64,000 nt of DNA. Source: CAVTJL01 sp963828215 (lineage in GTDB: Bacteria; Pseudomonadota; Alphaproteobacteria; Geminicoccales; Geminicoccaceae). The stretch covers positions 43,281 through 107,280 of the forward strand of contig CAWHFO010000057.1 of assembly GCA_963828215.1 (NCBI GenBank). The letters run 5' to 3'. Shown in pieces: positions 1 through 7,974 of the stretch (within the stretch, counting starts at the first letter, position 1; each line of letters starts with the position of its first letter). A program made the translations under genes and the position numbers. Under the pieces are notes generated by a model that searched no databases, was not told where the DNA came from, and saw nothing but the letters and a program-made list of their open reading frames with translations.

Positions 1-3
1 GGC

Positions 4-387
4 TCAGCCGCCGTCGCGGCGGCGATAGACCTCGAGCTGGGGCAGCGCCCGGCCGCCATAGACCGCGGGCTTGCGGAGCCGCACGAGGCAGGCCTCGACA
101 CGGCCGTCCTCGAGGCAGAAGGCGACGAGCGTCTCGGCCAGCTGCTCGAGCAGGTCGACATGGCGGTGCTCGGGCACCGTCTGGGTCAGGAACCGGAAGA
201 GCCGGTGATAGTTGAGCGCATCGTCGAGCCCTCCCGCCTTCGGGAAAGCGCCGCGGTGGCGGAAGAGCTCGAGGTCGACGACGATGCGCTGCGGAGCCGC
301 CCGCTCCTCCTCGAACGCCCCGATCCGCACCATGATCGCCACGTCGCGAAGCGCCACCCGCTCGAAGTTTCTGTCGGCATCCCACAT
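4..387 (-). CDS. folB: Dihydroneopterin aldolase family protein (FolB)
   Basis: Protein of about 127 residues. The core (ALRDVAIMVRIGAFEEER, then VVDLELF) is the FolB/dihydroneopterin aldolase fold that cleaves dihydroneopterin to 6-hydroxymethyl-dihydropterin, a precursor of folate and H4MPT. The frame stays open upstream to 519, but the extra 44 residues are Arg/Ser-rich and do not fit the family, so I start at the ATG at 387; its ribosome site is weak. It is the last gene of a minus-strand run with mptG, mtdB, an ATP-grasp gene and mch, which favours a role in pterin supply for H4MPT. Family assignment is fairly firm; the start is not. Confidence 0.75.
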   Translation of the reverse strand: MWDADRNFERVALRDVAIMVRIGAFEEERAAPQRIVVDLELFRHRGAFPKAGGLDDALNYHRLFRFLTQTVPEHRHVDLLEQLAETLVAFCLEDGRVEACLVRLRKPAVYGGRALPQLEVYRRRDGG

Positions 388-640
388 GCGGCCGCGTTCC
401 CGGTCAACAGCCCCATCAGGCCATGACCCTAGCCGCATCGTGGATGACTGTCCCGGACGATCGGACTCGGATGTCCGCTTCTCGTGCCGAAGCGCGCTGC
501 TCTCGATCTTTGCCGTCACATCGATCAGGCAGCGGATCGTCGCCGGGACGAGCTGCTACAGCCGTGCCGGATCGGACGGCCGAGCGTCTGTAGGCGAGTC
601 GTGAAAATCCCGGTAGCGCGGACCAGCACGGTCTCGGGCA

Positions 641-1099
641 TCAGAGGTCTCCATTCTGGGGCATGCCGAAGCCGAGCGTGTCGAGCTTCCGCATGGCGGC
701 CGGCAGCATCTCGGCGACGAGGAGTTGCAGCGCCGGCCGGGAGAGCCGGATCAGGTCGTCGCGCTCGGGCCGCCAGACGATCAGCACCTCGTCGCCCGAG
801 CGCATGGCGGCGAGCTCCGCGCCCTCGGCGGGCGCGCCGGCGACGGCGACCCTCTCGCCGTCGCCGACCGTCTCCCACTGAGCATCGAGCGTCGCCTTGC
901 ACAGCTTCGCCAGCGCGGTCATCTCGGCAGCTTCGGCCGGGATCTCGAGCGTCTGGAGCTGCTCGGTGGTGCCGACATCGTCCCGCCGCCACCAGGCGAC
1001 CTCGACGGTGGCCCGATCGGGCAGATGGCGCATGATCAGGAGCCGCTCGTCCTGCCGACCGGTCGCCAGGACAACCGCATCCTCGTTCGTGCTGGCCAT
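641..1099 (-). CDS. Hypothetical protein in the H4MPT operon
   Basis: A 152-residue soluble protein that I do not recognise. It has no signal peptide or membrane segment. It looks mixed alpha/beta, with an N-terminal strand region rich in acidic residues and a Leu/Pro-rich C-terminus. A good ribosome site (GGGAGAACGGAA) precedes the ATG. It lies between mch and folB on the same strand and is probably cotranscribed with them. Conservation next to H4MPT genes would imply a role in C1 metabolism, but nothing in the sequence states a function. Confidence 0.6.
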   Translation of the reverse strand: MASTNEDAVVLATGRQDERLLIMRHLPDRATVEVAWWRRDDVGTTEQLQTLEIPAEAAEMTALAKLCKATLDAQWETVGDGERVAVAGAPAEGAELAAMRSGDEVLIVWRPERDDLIRLSRPALQLLVAEMLPAAMRKLDTLGFGMPQNGDL

Positions 1100-1161
1100 T
1101 TCCGTTCTCCCGTTAATGCGCCCTGAATCGACTTTTCGATGCCGCTGCTGCCGGACCTCCG

Positions 1162-2163
1162 TCAGGCGGCGAAGGAGCGGGCGATCAGCTCCGGTGCGAG
1201 CTGGCCGCCTGCGAAGCTCCGGCCGCTGTCGAGCGCCGTCACCAGGACCCTGGCCGGGCTGAACAGCATAGGGTCGATCTTGTAGAAGTCGCCGCCCGCT
1301 TCCTCGAACAGCTCCTTGAAGGGCCGCCCATAGTCGCGCGAGGCCCGGCTCGGCAGATCCTGGGCGAGCTTCTCGGCTTCGGCCTCGGGGCCGGTGACGA
1401 AGAGCTGGACCTCACCGCCGAAGAGGACGGCGTCGTTGGTGCGGCCCATGGCGGTGAGGAAGGCCGGGGCGGGCGGCGGCAGCGGCGCCCGGCCGAGCCC
1501 GTCGACGATCCGCTCGAGCGGAAAGCCCAGGGCGTGCGCCTTGTGAAGGGCGACCTCGAGCACGCGGCTCACGATCTGCGCCGTGCCGGCGAGGCTCGAG
1601 GTGGGTGTCAGGATGAAGGTCAGCCCCGAGGCCGGCAGCTCGCAGTCCTGGGCAACCCGGTCGATCAGCCCCGGGGGTGGCACCCGGTCGGTCTCGAGGA
1701 CGAAGCAGGCCGAGCTGGCCTCGTCCCTGTAGCCGAGCTCCTCGAACAGGGGCTCCTTGGCGGCGCGGGCCCGGCCGGGACCGCTCGCCATGCCGAACCA
1801 GGCCTCCCTGCCCTCGCCGTAGCTGAGGCTCCATCCGGCATACTGGCTGCCGAGGCAGGCGAGCACCGGCATTGCCGTCCGGACGGTGAGACAGAAGGGT
1901 GCCGACGGGAAGGGCGCGCCGCCGGCGAGGCCGATACTACCAAGGCCACCCATGCAGATCTCGGCGATGCGAAGGCCGGCCTCGATCCCGCCCCGGTGGT
2001 CGATCCCGGCATCGACGAGGAGCACCTCGCCGGGGCCGCGGCTGACCCCGAGGCGCAGCGCGCCAGCCTCCGCGAGAAGGCTCGCGAGCACCGGCTGGAC
2101 GGTTCGGGCGACGCTTGGCCAGGCAGCGCTGCCAATGGGCCCGTGGCGATGACCTGTCGTCAT
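1162..2163 (-). CDS. mch: Methenyltetrahydromethanopterin cyclohydrolase
   Basis: A 333-residue protein matching Mch along its length: a Gly-rich region (GLRIAEICMGGLGSIGLAGG), a middle segment with YAGWSL, and the C-terminal DFYKIDPMLFSPA block typical of the family. It hydrolyses methenyl-H4MPT to N5-formyl-H4MPT in the cytoplasm, the step between MtdB and Fhc. The ATG at 2163 has a strong ribosome site (GGGGAG); an upstream in-frame extension to 2229 lacks one and overlaps the preceding gene. It follows the ATP-grasp gene by 37 bases in the same direction. Confidence 0.95.
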   Translation of the reverse strand: MTTGHRHGPIGSAAWPSVARTVQPVLASLLAEAGALRLGVSRGPGEVLLVDAGIDHRGGIEAGLRIAEICMGGLGSIGLAGGAPFPSAPFCLTVRTAMPVLACLGSQYAGWSLSYGEGREAWFGMASGPGRARAAKEPLFEELGYRDEASSACFVLETDRVPPPGLIDRVAQDCELPASGLTFILTPTSSLAGTAQIVSRVLEVALHKAHALGFPLERIVDGLGRAPLPPPAPAFLTAMGRTNDAVLFGGEVQLFVTGPEAEAEKLAQDLPSRASRDYGRPFKELFEEAGGDFYKIDPMLFSPARVLVTALDSGRSFAGGQLAPELIARSFAA

Positions 2164-2200
2164 GGCTTCTCCCCGACGAGACCGGGCCATCCTTGCCCCC

Positions 2201-3325
2201 TCAGGCGGTGATGGCCGAGGCCTCGGCACTCATCATGGTGAGAATCTGTCGGGTCCGCTCGCGCAGCCGCGCCATCGCCTTGCCGATATCCGCGCCCGTC
2301 GCGAGGACGGTGCAGATCGGCCCGCCACGCGGGATCGTCGTGCCCGGCGGACCGCGATCGGCCGTCCAGGCCGGCCACGCCATGTCGGACGGCACCTCGA
2401 GCGCTCGTGGCGCGTAGAGGATCTCCGAGGCGGCGGCGCGCGCCGCAGGCGGCAGCGTCCCCACGGCGCCGCCGCGAAAGCTGCCGGCATGCAGGGCGAA
2501 GAGGCTCGTGCCGTGCGCCAGCTCGAAGGCGTCGAGCGAGGCGCCAGGCCTGGGGTTGATCTCGAGGACCCAGAGCCGGTCCTTCTCGACCAGGGCATCG
2601 ACGCTGAAGAGGCCCTCGAGGCCGAAGGCACTGCCCAACGTCTCGGCCGCGTGGCGGAGCCTGACCCCGGCCGCCTCCGAGATCGCAGCCGGCACGGCGA
2701 CGCCGGCGAAGCGGTGGCCGCGACGGCCGCCCAGCGCCCACTGGGCGCTGAGGCCCAGCGTCCTTGCCCCGCTCCCGCTGCCGAGGACAAGGGCGCTGAC
2801 GGGCCGGCCGGCGACGCGGCGCTGCCAGTACCAGCCCGGCCCCTCGGGGTGCCGGGTGCTGGCGCTTCGGACATGGCCGCCGCCGGCGCCGCCGATGCGC
2901 TTGACGAGCCAGCCCCCGGGCGCCTCGGGTGCCGTCAGGCGGATCTCGGGATGCGGCAGGTCGAGGCGCGCGCAGGCGGCCGCGAAGGTCGAGGGATCCT
3001 TGATGCGGCGCACGAGGTCCGCGGGCATGCCCCAGAGCGGGCGGCCATGGGCGAGTGCCTCGATCAGGTCGGGCGCCCGCTCGAAGCCCGAGCCCCAGAC
3101 GAGCGGGATCGGCGGGGGCGCAAGACGCCCGGCCGCCTCGAGCAGCGGCTTTTCGACGAAGCGCCAGTCGCGGTCGACCGCGACCTGAGCGAAGGCGGCC
3201 GCGGCCTCGCGCATGTCGAGGTCGGCAAAGAGGTCAAGCACGATGGGGGCGAAGCCGGCGGCGCGCGCCGAGCAGGCGAGCGCCCGGCCCGAGAGGGCCA
3301 CGATCAGGACCCGCTCATCCGGCAT
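2201..3325 (-). CDS. ATP-grasp ligase of the H4MPT gene cluster
   Basis: A 374-residue ATP-grasp protein. The middle has the nucleotide-binding WLVKRIGGAGGGHV segment (a variant of the K-x-GGGG loop) and the C-terminal half the metal-binding WVLEINPRPGASLDAFE motif. Homologues sit in the H4MPT/methylofuran clusters of methylotrophic bacteria and are thought to add an amino acid or other acid to a C1 cofactor. It overlaps mtdB by 11 bases, indicating translational coupling. Earlier in-frame codons (to 3529) lie inside mtdB and are Arg/Ser-rich, so I reject them. The substrate is unknown. Confidence 0.85.
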   Translation of the reverse strand: MPDERVLIVALSGRALACSARAAGFAPIVLDLFADLDMREAAAAFAQVAVDRDWRFVEKPLLEAAGRLAPPPIPLVWGSGFERAPDLIEALAHGRPLWGMPADLVRRIKDPSTFAAACARLDLPHPEIRLTAPEAPGGWLVKRIGGAGGGHVRSASTRHPEGPGWYWQRRVAGRPVSALVLGSGSGARTLGLSAQWALGGRRGHRFAGVAVPAAISEAAGVRLRHAAETLGSAFGLEGLFSVDALVEKDRLWVLEINPRPGASLDAFELAHGTSLFALHAGSFRGGAVGTLPPAARAAASEILYAPRALEVPSDMAWPAWTADRGPPGTTIPRGGPICTVLATGADIGKAMARLRERTRQILTMMSAEASAITA

Positions 3326-4215
3326 GCTGCCGCGCGACCGCGAAGGCTTCCTCGACGCCGATATAGCGCCGGGGCTTGGCATCGCGCATCGAGGCCAGGA
3401 GCTCGTGCTCGGTCTTGAACTTGACGTTGCCGGCCGCGAGCGCGCCCACGCCCACGGCCTGGGTGCGCTCGATGGGCTTGCCGTCGTCGAAGGCGCCCAC
3501 CCCCTCGATCCCCGAAGGCGGCACCGCATTGACGTCGAGGGCGACGAGGAGCCGCTTGGCCCGCGCTAGCTGGTGCCTGGCCAGGATCTGCACACCCGCC
3601 CGGCCCGCCGCCAGGATCACCTCGGTATTCTCGACGATCCTGGTGTTCTTGGCCTCGTCGCTACCGTCGGCGGGCCGCATGGCGACGCCGAAGCGCTCGC
3701 CGAAGCTCTCACAGCGCGCCGTCACGCGCTGCAGCCCGTCATAGCCGACGAGGGTCACCTTGGCGCCGGCCTCGGCGGCGATGAGACCGGCCGCGGCACC
3801 CACCGGCCCGGTTGCGCCAAAGACCGCAACCTCCCGGCCCTCGAGCGCCTGGCCCTTGGCCCGGAGATGCCGCTCGACGACCGCGACCATGCCTGCGGCC
3901 GTGGTGAAGGCGCCCGACGGGTCGGCCATCACCGACACCTCGAAATGGGGCGGGATCATGGCCTTCCTGGCGGCATCCAGCATGTCGAGCGCCAGGCTCG
4001 GCTCGCGCCCGCCGAGGAGGATGGCGGTGCGCCTGCCGTCCTCAGGCGCCCGCGAGAAGATGGCGTCCTGGACCAGCCCCGCCACCTCCTCGAGGTCAAC
4101 ATCGGTATAGGGCGCCACGAGATCGAAGCCGGCGTCCGCGGCCATAGTTCACGTCGAACGGGCTCACATTCTTGAGCGGCGTGATGAAGTGCAGGATCGA
4201 GCGCTTCTCGGCCAT
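3315..4215 (-). CDS. mtdB: Methylenetetrahydromethanopterin dehydrogenase, apparent +1 frameshift
   Basis: Oxidises methylene-H4MPT to methenyl-H4MPT with NAD(P). The 276 residues from 4145 match MtdB, with a Rossmann motif (VFGATGPVGAAAG). Upstream, in the next frame, an ATG at 4215 behind GGGGAGGAG encodes 23 residues, including the family N-terminus LHFITPLKNVSPFDVN. One extra base at 4146 separates this from MAADAGFD; without it the protein is a normal 299 residues. As written, the upstream frame stops after about 16 further codons, and starting at 4145 would lose the conserved Lys-containing pterin-site segment. Either the base is a sequence error or the gene is broken. Family assignment is very sure. 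Confidence 0.93.
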
Positions 4216-4251
4216 GGTGCTCCTCCCCGGCTCAGCCGCCAGTGATGTACC

Positions 4252-5238
4252 TCAAACGGCGTCACTGCCAAGCACGCCAGCGCTGGCCGTCACCTCGCCG
4301 CCCCGGTTGCGGCCGCGGAGGACGAGGAGCTCGAGGCCGGCGGCGGCGAAACGGCGCTCGGCCTCGTCGAGCAGGTCGGCCGCCCGGGCCGCATCGTCCA
4401 GGATCGCGAAGCCGGTCGGGCCCCAGCTGCTCTGGCCGACGCCTGCCACGTCCTGGGCCAGGAGCCAGTCCAGGACGTCCGCTACCGCCGGGCTCGTGAA
4501 GCGGCCACCCTGGGTGGCGGCGAAGTGATCGCCCACGAGGCGCTGGATCTCGCCGATGGCGGCACCCACGGCGGCGATGTCCCGGCTTGCCAGTCCCGGC
4601 AGCAGCCGCATGAGGGTGAGCCTGCAGAGATGCGCCGAGCGCTCGGCCGGAAAGTCGGGCAATGCTGCAAAGGCGGCGCGCTCTGCCCCGCCCGAGAGCC
4701 CCCGGCGGCCTCCGTCCAGCACGAGCATGACGCGCCACGTCTCGGGAAAGTCGAGGCGGGCCACGATCGGCGGCGGCGCGTCGTCGGCCCCCTTCCCCCC
4801 ATCGAGGAGAAAGCCGCCCGTGGCGAAGGCGCCGATGCCGATGCCCGAGCGGGCGCCGCGCTCGAGCAGCCGGCCGATCTCGACGGGCGTCGCCGCCCTG
4901 CCCCGGAGTCGGGCGAGGCCGGCGCCCACGGCGAGGCCCAGCTGGGTGCCGGAGCCGAGGCCGACATGCGGGGGAATGGTCTGCTCGACGATCACGCGCG
5001 CCGGCGGGCCGCCCCAGGCCTCGAGGAGGCGGCGCTGGGCCAGGAGCGCCCGCTCGGCATCGGGCCCTTCCGCGGCCGGTGCCGCCGCCGGCATCATCCT
5101 CAGCCGCGTCGCGAGACCCTCGAGAGTCAGCCCGAGCGAGCCGAAGCGCCGGCCGAGGCCGCCGTTCATGTCGAGAAAGCCCAGATGCAGCCGGGCCGGG
5201 GCCAGGACCCGCACCTCCCCTGCCCTCGTCGTGCCCAT
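4252..5238 (-). CDS. mptG: Beta-ribofuranosylaminobenzene 5'-phosphate synthase
   Basis: A 328-residue GHMP-kinase-like protein: RLHLGFLDMNGGLGRRFGSL at the N-terminus and the PPHVGLGSGTQLGLAVG nucleotide loop around residue 90-110 are hallmarks of beta-RFAP synthase. This enzyme condenses PRPP with 4-hydroxybenzoate or p-aminobenzoate, committing to methanopterin synthesis. It is first of the minus-strand run, 36 bases before mtdB. A promoter probably lies in 5240-5360, which it shares divergently with vapBC. Confidence 0.93.
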   Translation of the reverse strand: MGTTRAGEVRVLAPARLHLGFLDMNGGLGRRFGSLGLTLEGLATRLRMMPAAAPAAEGPDAERALLAQRRLLEAWGGPPARVIVEQTIPPHVGLGSGTQLGLAVGAGLARLRGRAATPVEIGRLLERGARSGIGIGAFATGGFLLDGGKGADDAPPPIVARLDFPETWRVMLVLDGGRRGLSGGAERAAFAALPDFPAERSAHLCRLTLMRLLPGLASRDIAAVGAAIGEIQRLVGDHFAATQGGRFTSPAVADVLDWLLAQDVAGVGQSSWGPTGFAILDDAARAADLLDEAERRFAAAGLELLVLRGRNRGGEVTASAGVLGSDAV

Positions 5239-5378
5239 GCTGCGGTGGATCTCCCTGAGAGGAAGCCCTCTTGGTCGCCAAGCGGAAGCGCTGTCAAGCC
5301 AACCGCTTGCGGCGGGATCCGGTCGTCCTTACTTATAGAACCCTGTAAGAATTTTTGTTCATGGTAAGGGGAAGTGAG

Positions 5379-5639
5379 GTGGCGACGGCGACCCTGACGA
5401 GCAAGGGGCAGATGACGGTTCCCAAGGAGATCCGCGAGCTGCTCGATCTCCATCCCGGGGATCGGGTCGAGCTCACCCCGGACAGCGAGGGCCGGGTGCT
5501 GATGCGGCGACGCAGGAGCCTGGCGCTCCGCGACCTGTTCGACGCCCTGCCGACCAACGGGGTGCCGCTGCCCGAGGGCGATCTCGACGACGCCATCGGT
5601 GAGGCGGTGGTGGACGAATACGAGACGTCGATCCGGTGA
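5379..5639 (+). CDS. vapB: AbrB/MazE-family antitoxin (VapB type)
   Basis: An 86-residue protein beginning with the swapped-hairpin DNA-binding fold (ATLTSKGQMTVPKEIRELL, then PGDRVEL) and an acidic C-terminal tail that should clamp the toxin. I prefer the GTG at 5379, preceded by AAGGGGAAG, over the ATG at 5361, which has no ribosome site. Its stop overlaps the GTG start of the PIN toxin, the usual coupled arrangement. It probably represses its own promoter just upstream. The pair splits two opposing C1 operons. Confidence 0.85.
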   Translation: MATATLTSKGQMTVPKEIRELLDLHPGDRVELTPDSEGRVLMRRRRSLALRDLFDALPTNGVPLPEGDLDDAIGEAVVDEYETSIR

Positions 5640-6160
5640 TCGGCGTCGACACCAACGTCCTACTGCGCGCCTTCCTCGCCGACGACAGGGCGCAGGCCAA
5701 GGCGGCGCGCGCCCTGCTCGAGCGGGAGGCGGCGACCGCCGGCCCGCTGTTCGTGAACCTGATCGTCCTTTGCGAGCTGATCTGGGTCCTGGCGCGCCGC
5801 CAGCGCTATTCGAGGCAGCAGATCATTGTCACGATCGAGAGCCTGCTCGCGACCGCTGCCGTGCAGCTCGATCGTCGCCAGCTCGTCGAGGAAGCGCTCG
5901 AGCTCTTCCGGGCGAGCCGTGCCGACTTCGCCGACTGCCTCATCCTCGCCCTCAACCTCGGCGCCGGCTGCTCGACGACCTACACCTTCGACAGCGACGC
6001 GGCGGAGCTCCGGGGCTTCAGCCCGGTGCCGGCCCTGCCCGAGGTTTTGTCCGATTTGCCGGCACCTCAGGCCGCCGGCGCGCTAGGTTATGAAGCGTCA
6101 CGGAACCAGAGGAGGGCGCCCGATGGCCGAGAGGAAGCTCAAGACCTACAGCGAGGATGA
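5636..6160 (+). CDS. vapC: PIN-domain ribonuclease toxin (VapC type)
   Basis: The PIN fold is clear: DTNVLLR at residue 5, an acidic CELIWVL helix, ADFADCLILA and a final TFDSDAAEL supply the four acidic metal ligands expected of an active RNase. It starts at a GTG overlapping the antitoxin stop. The reading frame continues 38 bases into the next gene, so the last 13 or so residues may be incidental. VapC toxins usually cut tRNA or rRNA; the target here is unknown. Confidence 0.85.
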   Translation: MIGVDTNVLLRAFLADDRAQAKAARALLEREAATAGPLFVNLIVLCELIWVLARRQRYSRQQIIVTIESLLATAAVQLDRRQLVEEALELFRASRADFADCLILALNLGAGCSTTYTFDSDAAELRGFSPVPALPEVLSDLPAPQAAGALGYEASRNQRRAPDGREEAQDLQRG

Positions 6161-6512
6161 GGCCAAGGCCCGACTCGAGAAGGAGCTGCCGCACTGGTAT
6201 GTCGAGGGCGGCTGGATCAGGCGGCGCTACCGCACCAACAGCTGGAAGGGCACGCTCATGGTGATCAACGCCGTGGGCCACCTTGCCGAGGCCGCCTGGC
6301 ACCATCCCGACATCACCGCCTCCTATGCCTGGGTCGAGGTCCGGCTCATGACCCACGACCACAAGGGCATCACCGACAAGGACTTCGCGCTCGCGAAGAA
6401 GATCGAGGAGATGGTGACCTGGCAGCCGGGGCTCGAGGACGGCCCGCTCGACGGCACGCCGCAGGACGACATGCGCTTCGCCTACATCAAGCACGACAAG
6501 CCCAAGAGCTGA
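6123..6512 (+). CDS. Pterin-4a-carbinolamine dehydratase family protein
   Basis: A 129-residue protein with the PCD/DCoH signature: the helix ending in EAAWHHPDI followed by the strand WVEVRLMTHDHKGIT. The classical enzyme dehydrates 4a-hydroxytetrahydropterin. Relatives near H4MPT genes in methylotrophs may act in pterin cofactor maintenance, as is inferred here from the neighbours. The ATG at 6123 follows a perfect AGGAGG. Directly downstream is the fhcBADC operon. Confidence 0.88.
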   Translation: MAERKLKTYSEDEAKARLEKELPHWYVEGGWIRRRYRTNSWKGTLMVINAVGHLAEAAWHHPDITASYAWVEVRLMTHDHKGITDKDFALAKKIEEMVTWQPGLEDGPLDGTPQDDMRFAYIKHDKPKS

Positions 6513-6565
6513 TCGGCGCCGCGGCGTCCCGAGATGCCCGCAAGGCGAGGAGGTTGAGAAGGCAT

Positions 6566-7828
6566 ATGACCGATACCGTCCTGCACGAGGATGTCGTCTG
6601 CCCGTTCTGCGCGCTGGGCTGCGACGATCTCGTGGTCGAGGCGGCCGGGACGGCGTTGCGCGTGCGGGAGCATGGCTGCGGGCGGAGCCGGGCCGGCTTC
6701 GAGCGTCCGCCGGGGGCGTTCGGCCCGCGCGTCGACGGCAGCGGTGCGAGCCTCGAGGCGGCCTGCGGCCGGGCCGCCGATATCCTGAGAGAAAGCCGGC
6801 TGCCGCTGCTCGCGGGCCTCGCCACCGACACCGGCGGCATGCGGGCGGCGCTCGGCCTCGCCGAGCGGGTCGGCGGGGTGGTCGACCATCGCGGCTCGGC
6901 CGGGCTGATGGCCAACATTCTGGCCATGCAGTCGGGCGGATGGGTCACCGGCACGCTGGCCGAGGTCCGCAACCGTGCCCAGCTCGTGTTGTTCGTCGGC
7001 ACCGACGCCGTCAGCGTCATGCCGCGCTTCCTCGAGCGCGTGCTGCGCCCCCAAAAAACGCTGGGTGGGGTCGATCCGGCCACGCGGCGCCTCGTCTATC
7101 TGGGCCAGGATATCGGCGGCGACGGCTCGGCAGATGGTCAGCCGGCCGAGTTTCTTTCTTGCCCGACGGCGCGTCTCCATGAGGTGGTGGCGGCGCTGAG
7201 GGCGCTCATCGCCGGACGGTCGCTGGCGGCGGACGCGGTCGCTGGCGTGCCGGGCACCACCCTCGAGCGGCTGGCGGCGGATCTTCGTGCCTGCCCCTAC
7301 AGCGCCATCGTCTGGGCCGCGGGCGCCCTGCCCGGCCCCCATGGCGAGCTCCTGGTGGGCAGCCTCGGCGAGCTCCTCAAGACGCTGAACAGCATCACCC
7401 GGGCGGTCGGCGTGCCGCTCGCCGGCCCCGACAACGTCATGGGCGCGAACCAGGTCTGCGCCTGGCAGACCGGGGTGCCGCTGCGCACGAGCCTCGCCAC
7501 CGGCGCTCCGGACTATGATCCGGCGCGCTGGTCGATCGCCGCCCTTCTCGGCGGCGGGATCGCCGACGCGCTGCTCTGGATTTCCAGCTTCGAGGACGCG
7601 CCACCGCCGGCCGCGGGCGTGCCGACGATCGTTCTCGCCCGCCCGGGCCTCGCCCTCGACCCCGATCCCGCCGTGCTGATCCCGGTCGGCACGCCGGGCC
7701 TCGACCACGCGGGCAGCCTCTTCCGCACCGACGGCACGGTGGCGCTGCCGCTGCGACGGTTGCGCAAGACGGACCTGCCGAGCGTCGCCCTGGTGCTGGC
7801 GCTCATCGAGCGGCGTCTCGCCGGCTGA
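6566..7828 (+). CDS. fhcB: Formyltransferase/hydrolase complex subunit B
   Basis: A 420-residue homologue of formylmethanofuran dehydrogenase subunit B (FmdB/FwdB, molybdopterin superfamily). The N-terminal CPFCALGCDDL block keeps the cysteine pattern of the ancestral protein. In the bacterial Fhc complex this subunit is regarded as structural, because the complex hydrolyses formyl groups instead of using Mo/W chemistry. The ATG at 6566 is used; the frame opens 12 bases earlier. It heads the fhcB-A-D-C operon that releases formate from formyl-H4MPT through methylofuran. Confidence 0.92.
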   Translation: MTDTVLHEDVVCPFCALGCDDLVVEAAGTALRVREHGCGRSRAGFERPPGAFGPRVDGSGASLEAACGRAADILRESRLPLLAGLATDTGGMRAALGLAERVGGVVDHRGSAGLMANILAMQSGGWVTGTLAEVRNRAQLVLFVGTDAVSVMPRFLERVLRPQKTLGGVDPATRRLVYLGQDIGGDGSADGQPAEFLSCPTARLHEVVAALRALIAGRSLAADAVAGVPGTTLERLAADLRACPYSAIVWAAGALPGPHGELLVGSLGELLKTLNSITRAVGVPLAGPDNVMGANQVCAWQTGVPLRTSLATGAPDYDPARWSIAALLGGGIADALLWISSFEDAPPPAAGVPTIVLARPGLALDPDPAVLIPVGTPGLDHAGSLFRTDGTVALPLRRLRKTDLPSVALVLALIERRLAG

Positions 7829-7974
7829 GGTGCGCCGGCCCGCGGCACAACCCGCCGACCACTACCGACGGTTCAAGTGCGGTGCCTGTGGCGCTAAGCT
7901 CGGCCCCTCGCGAGCTGGAACGGGGGAAGCGAGGTGAGGCGACGGGACGGCGGGCCGCGCGAAGGCGTCATGCC

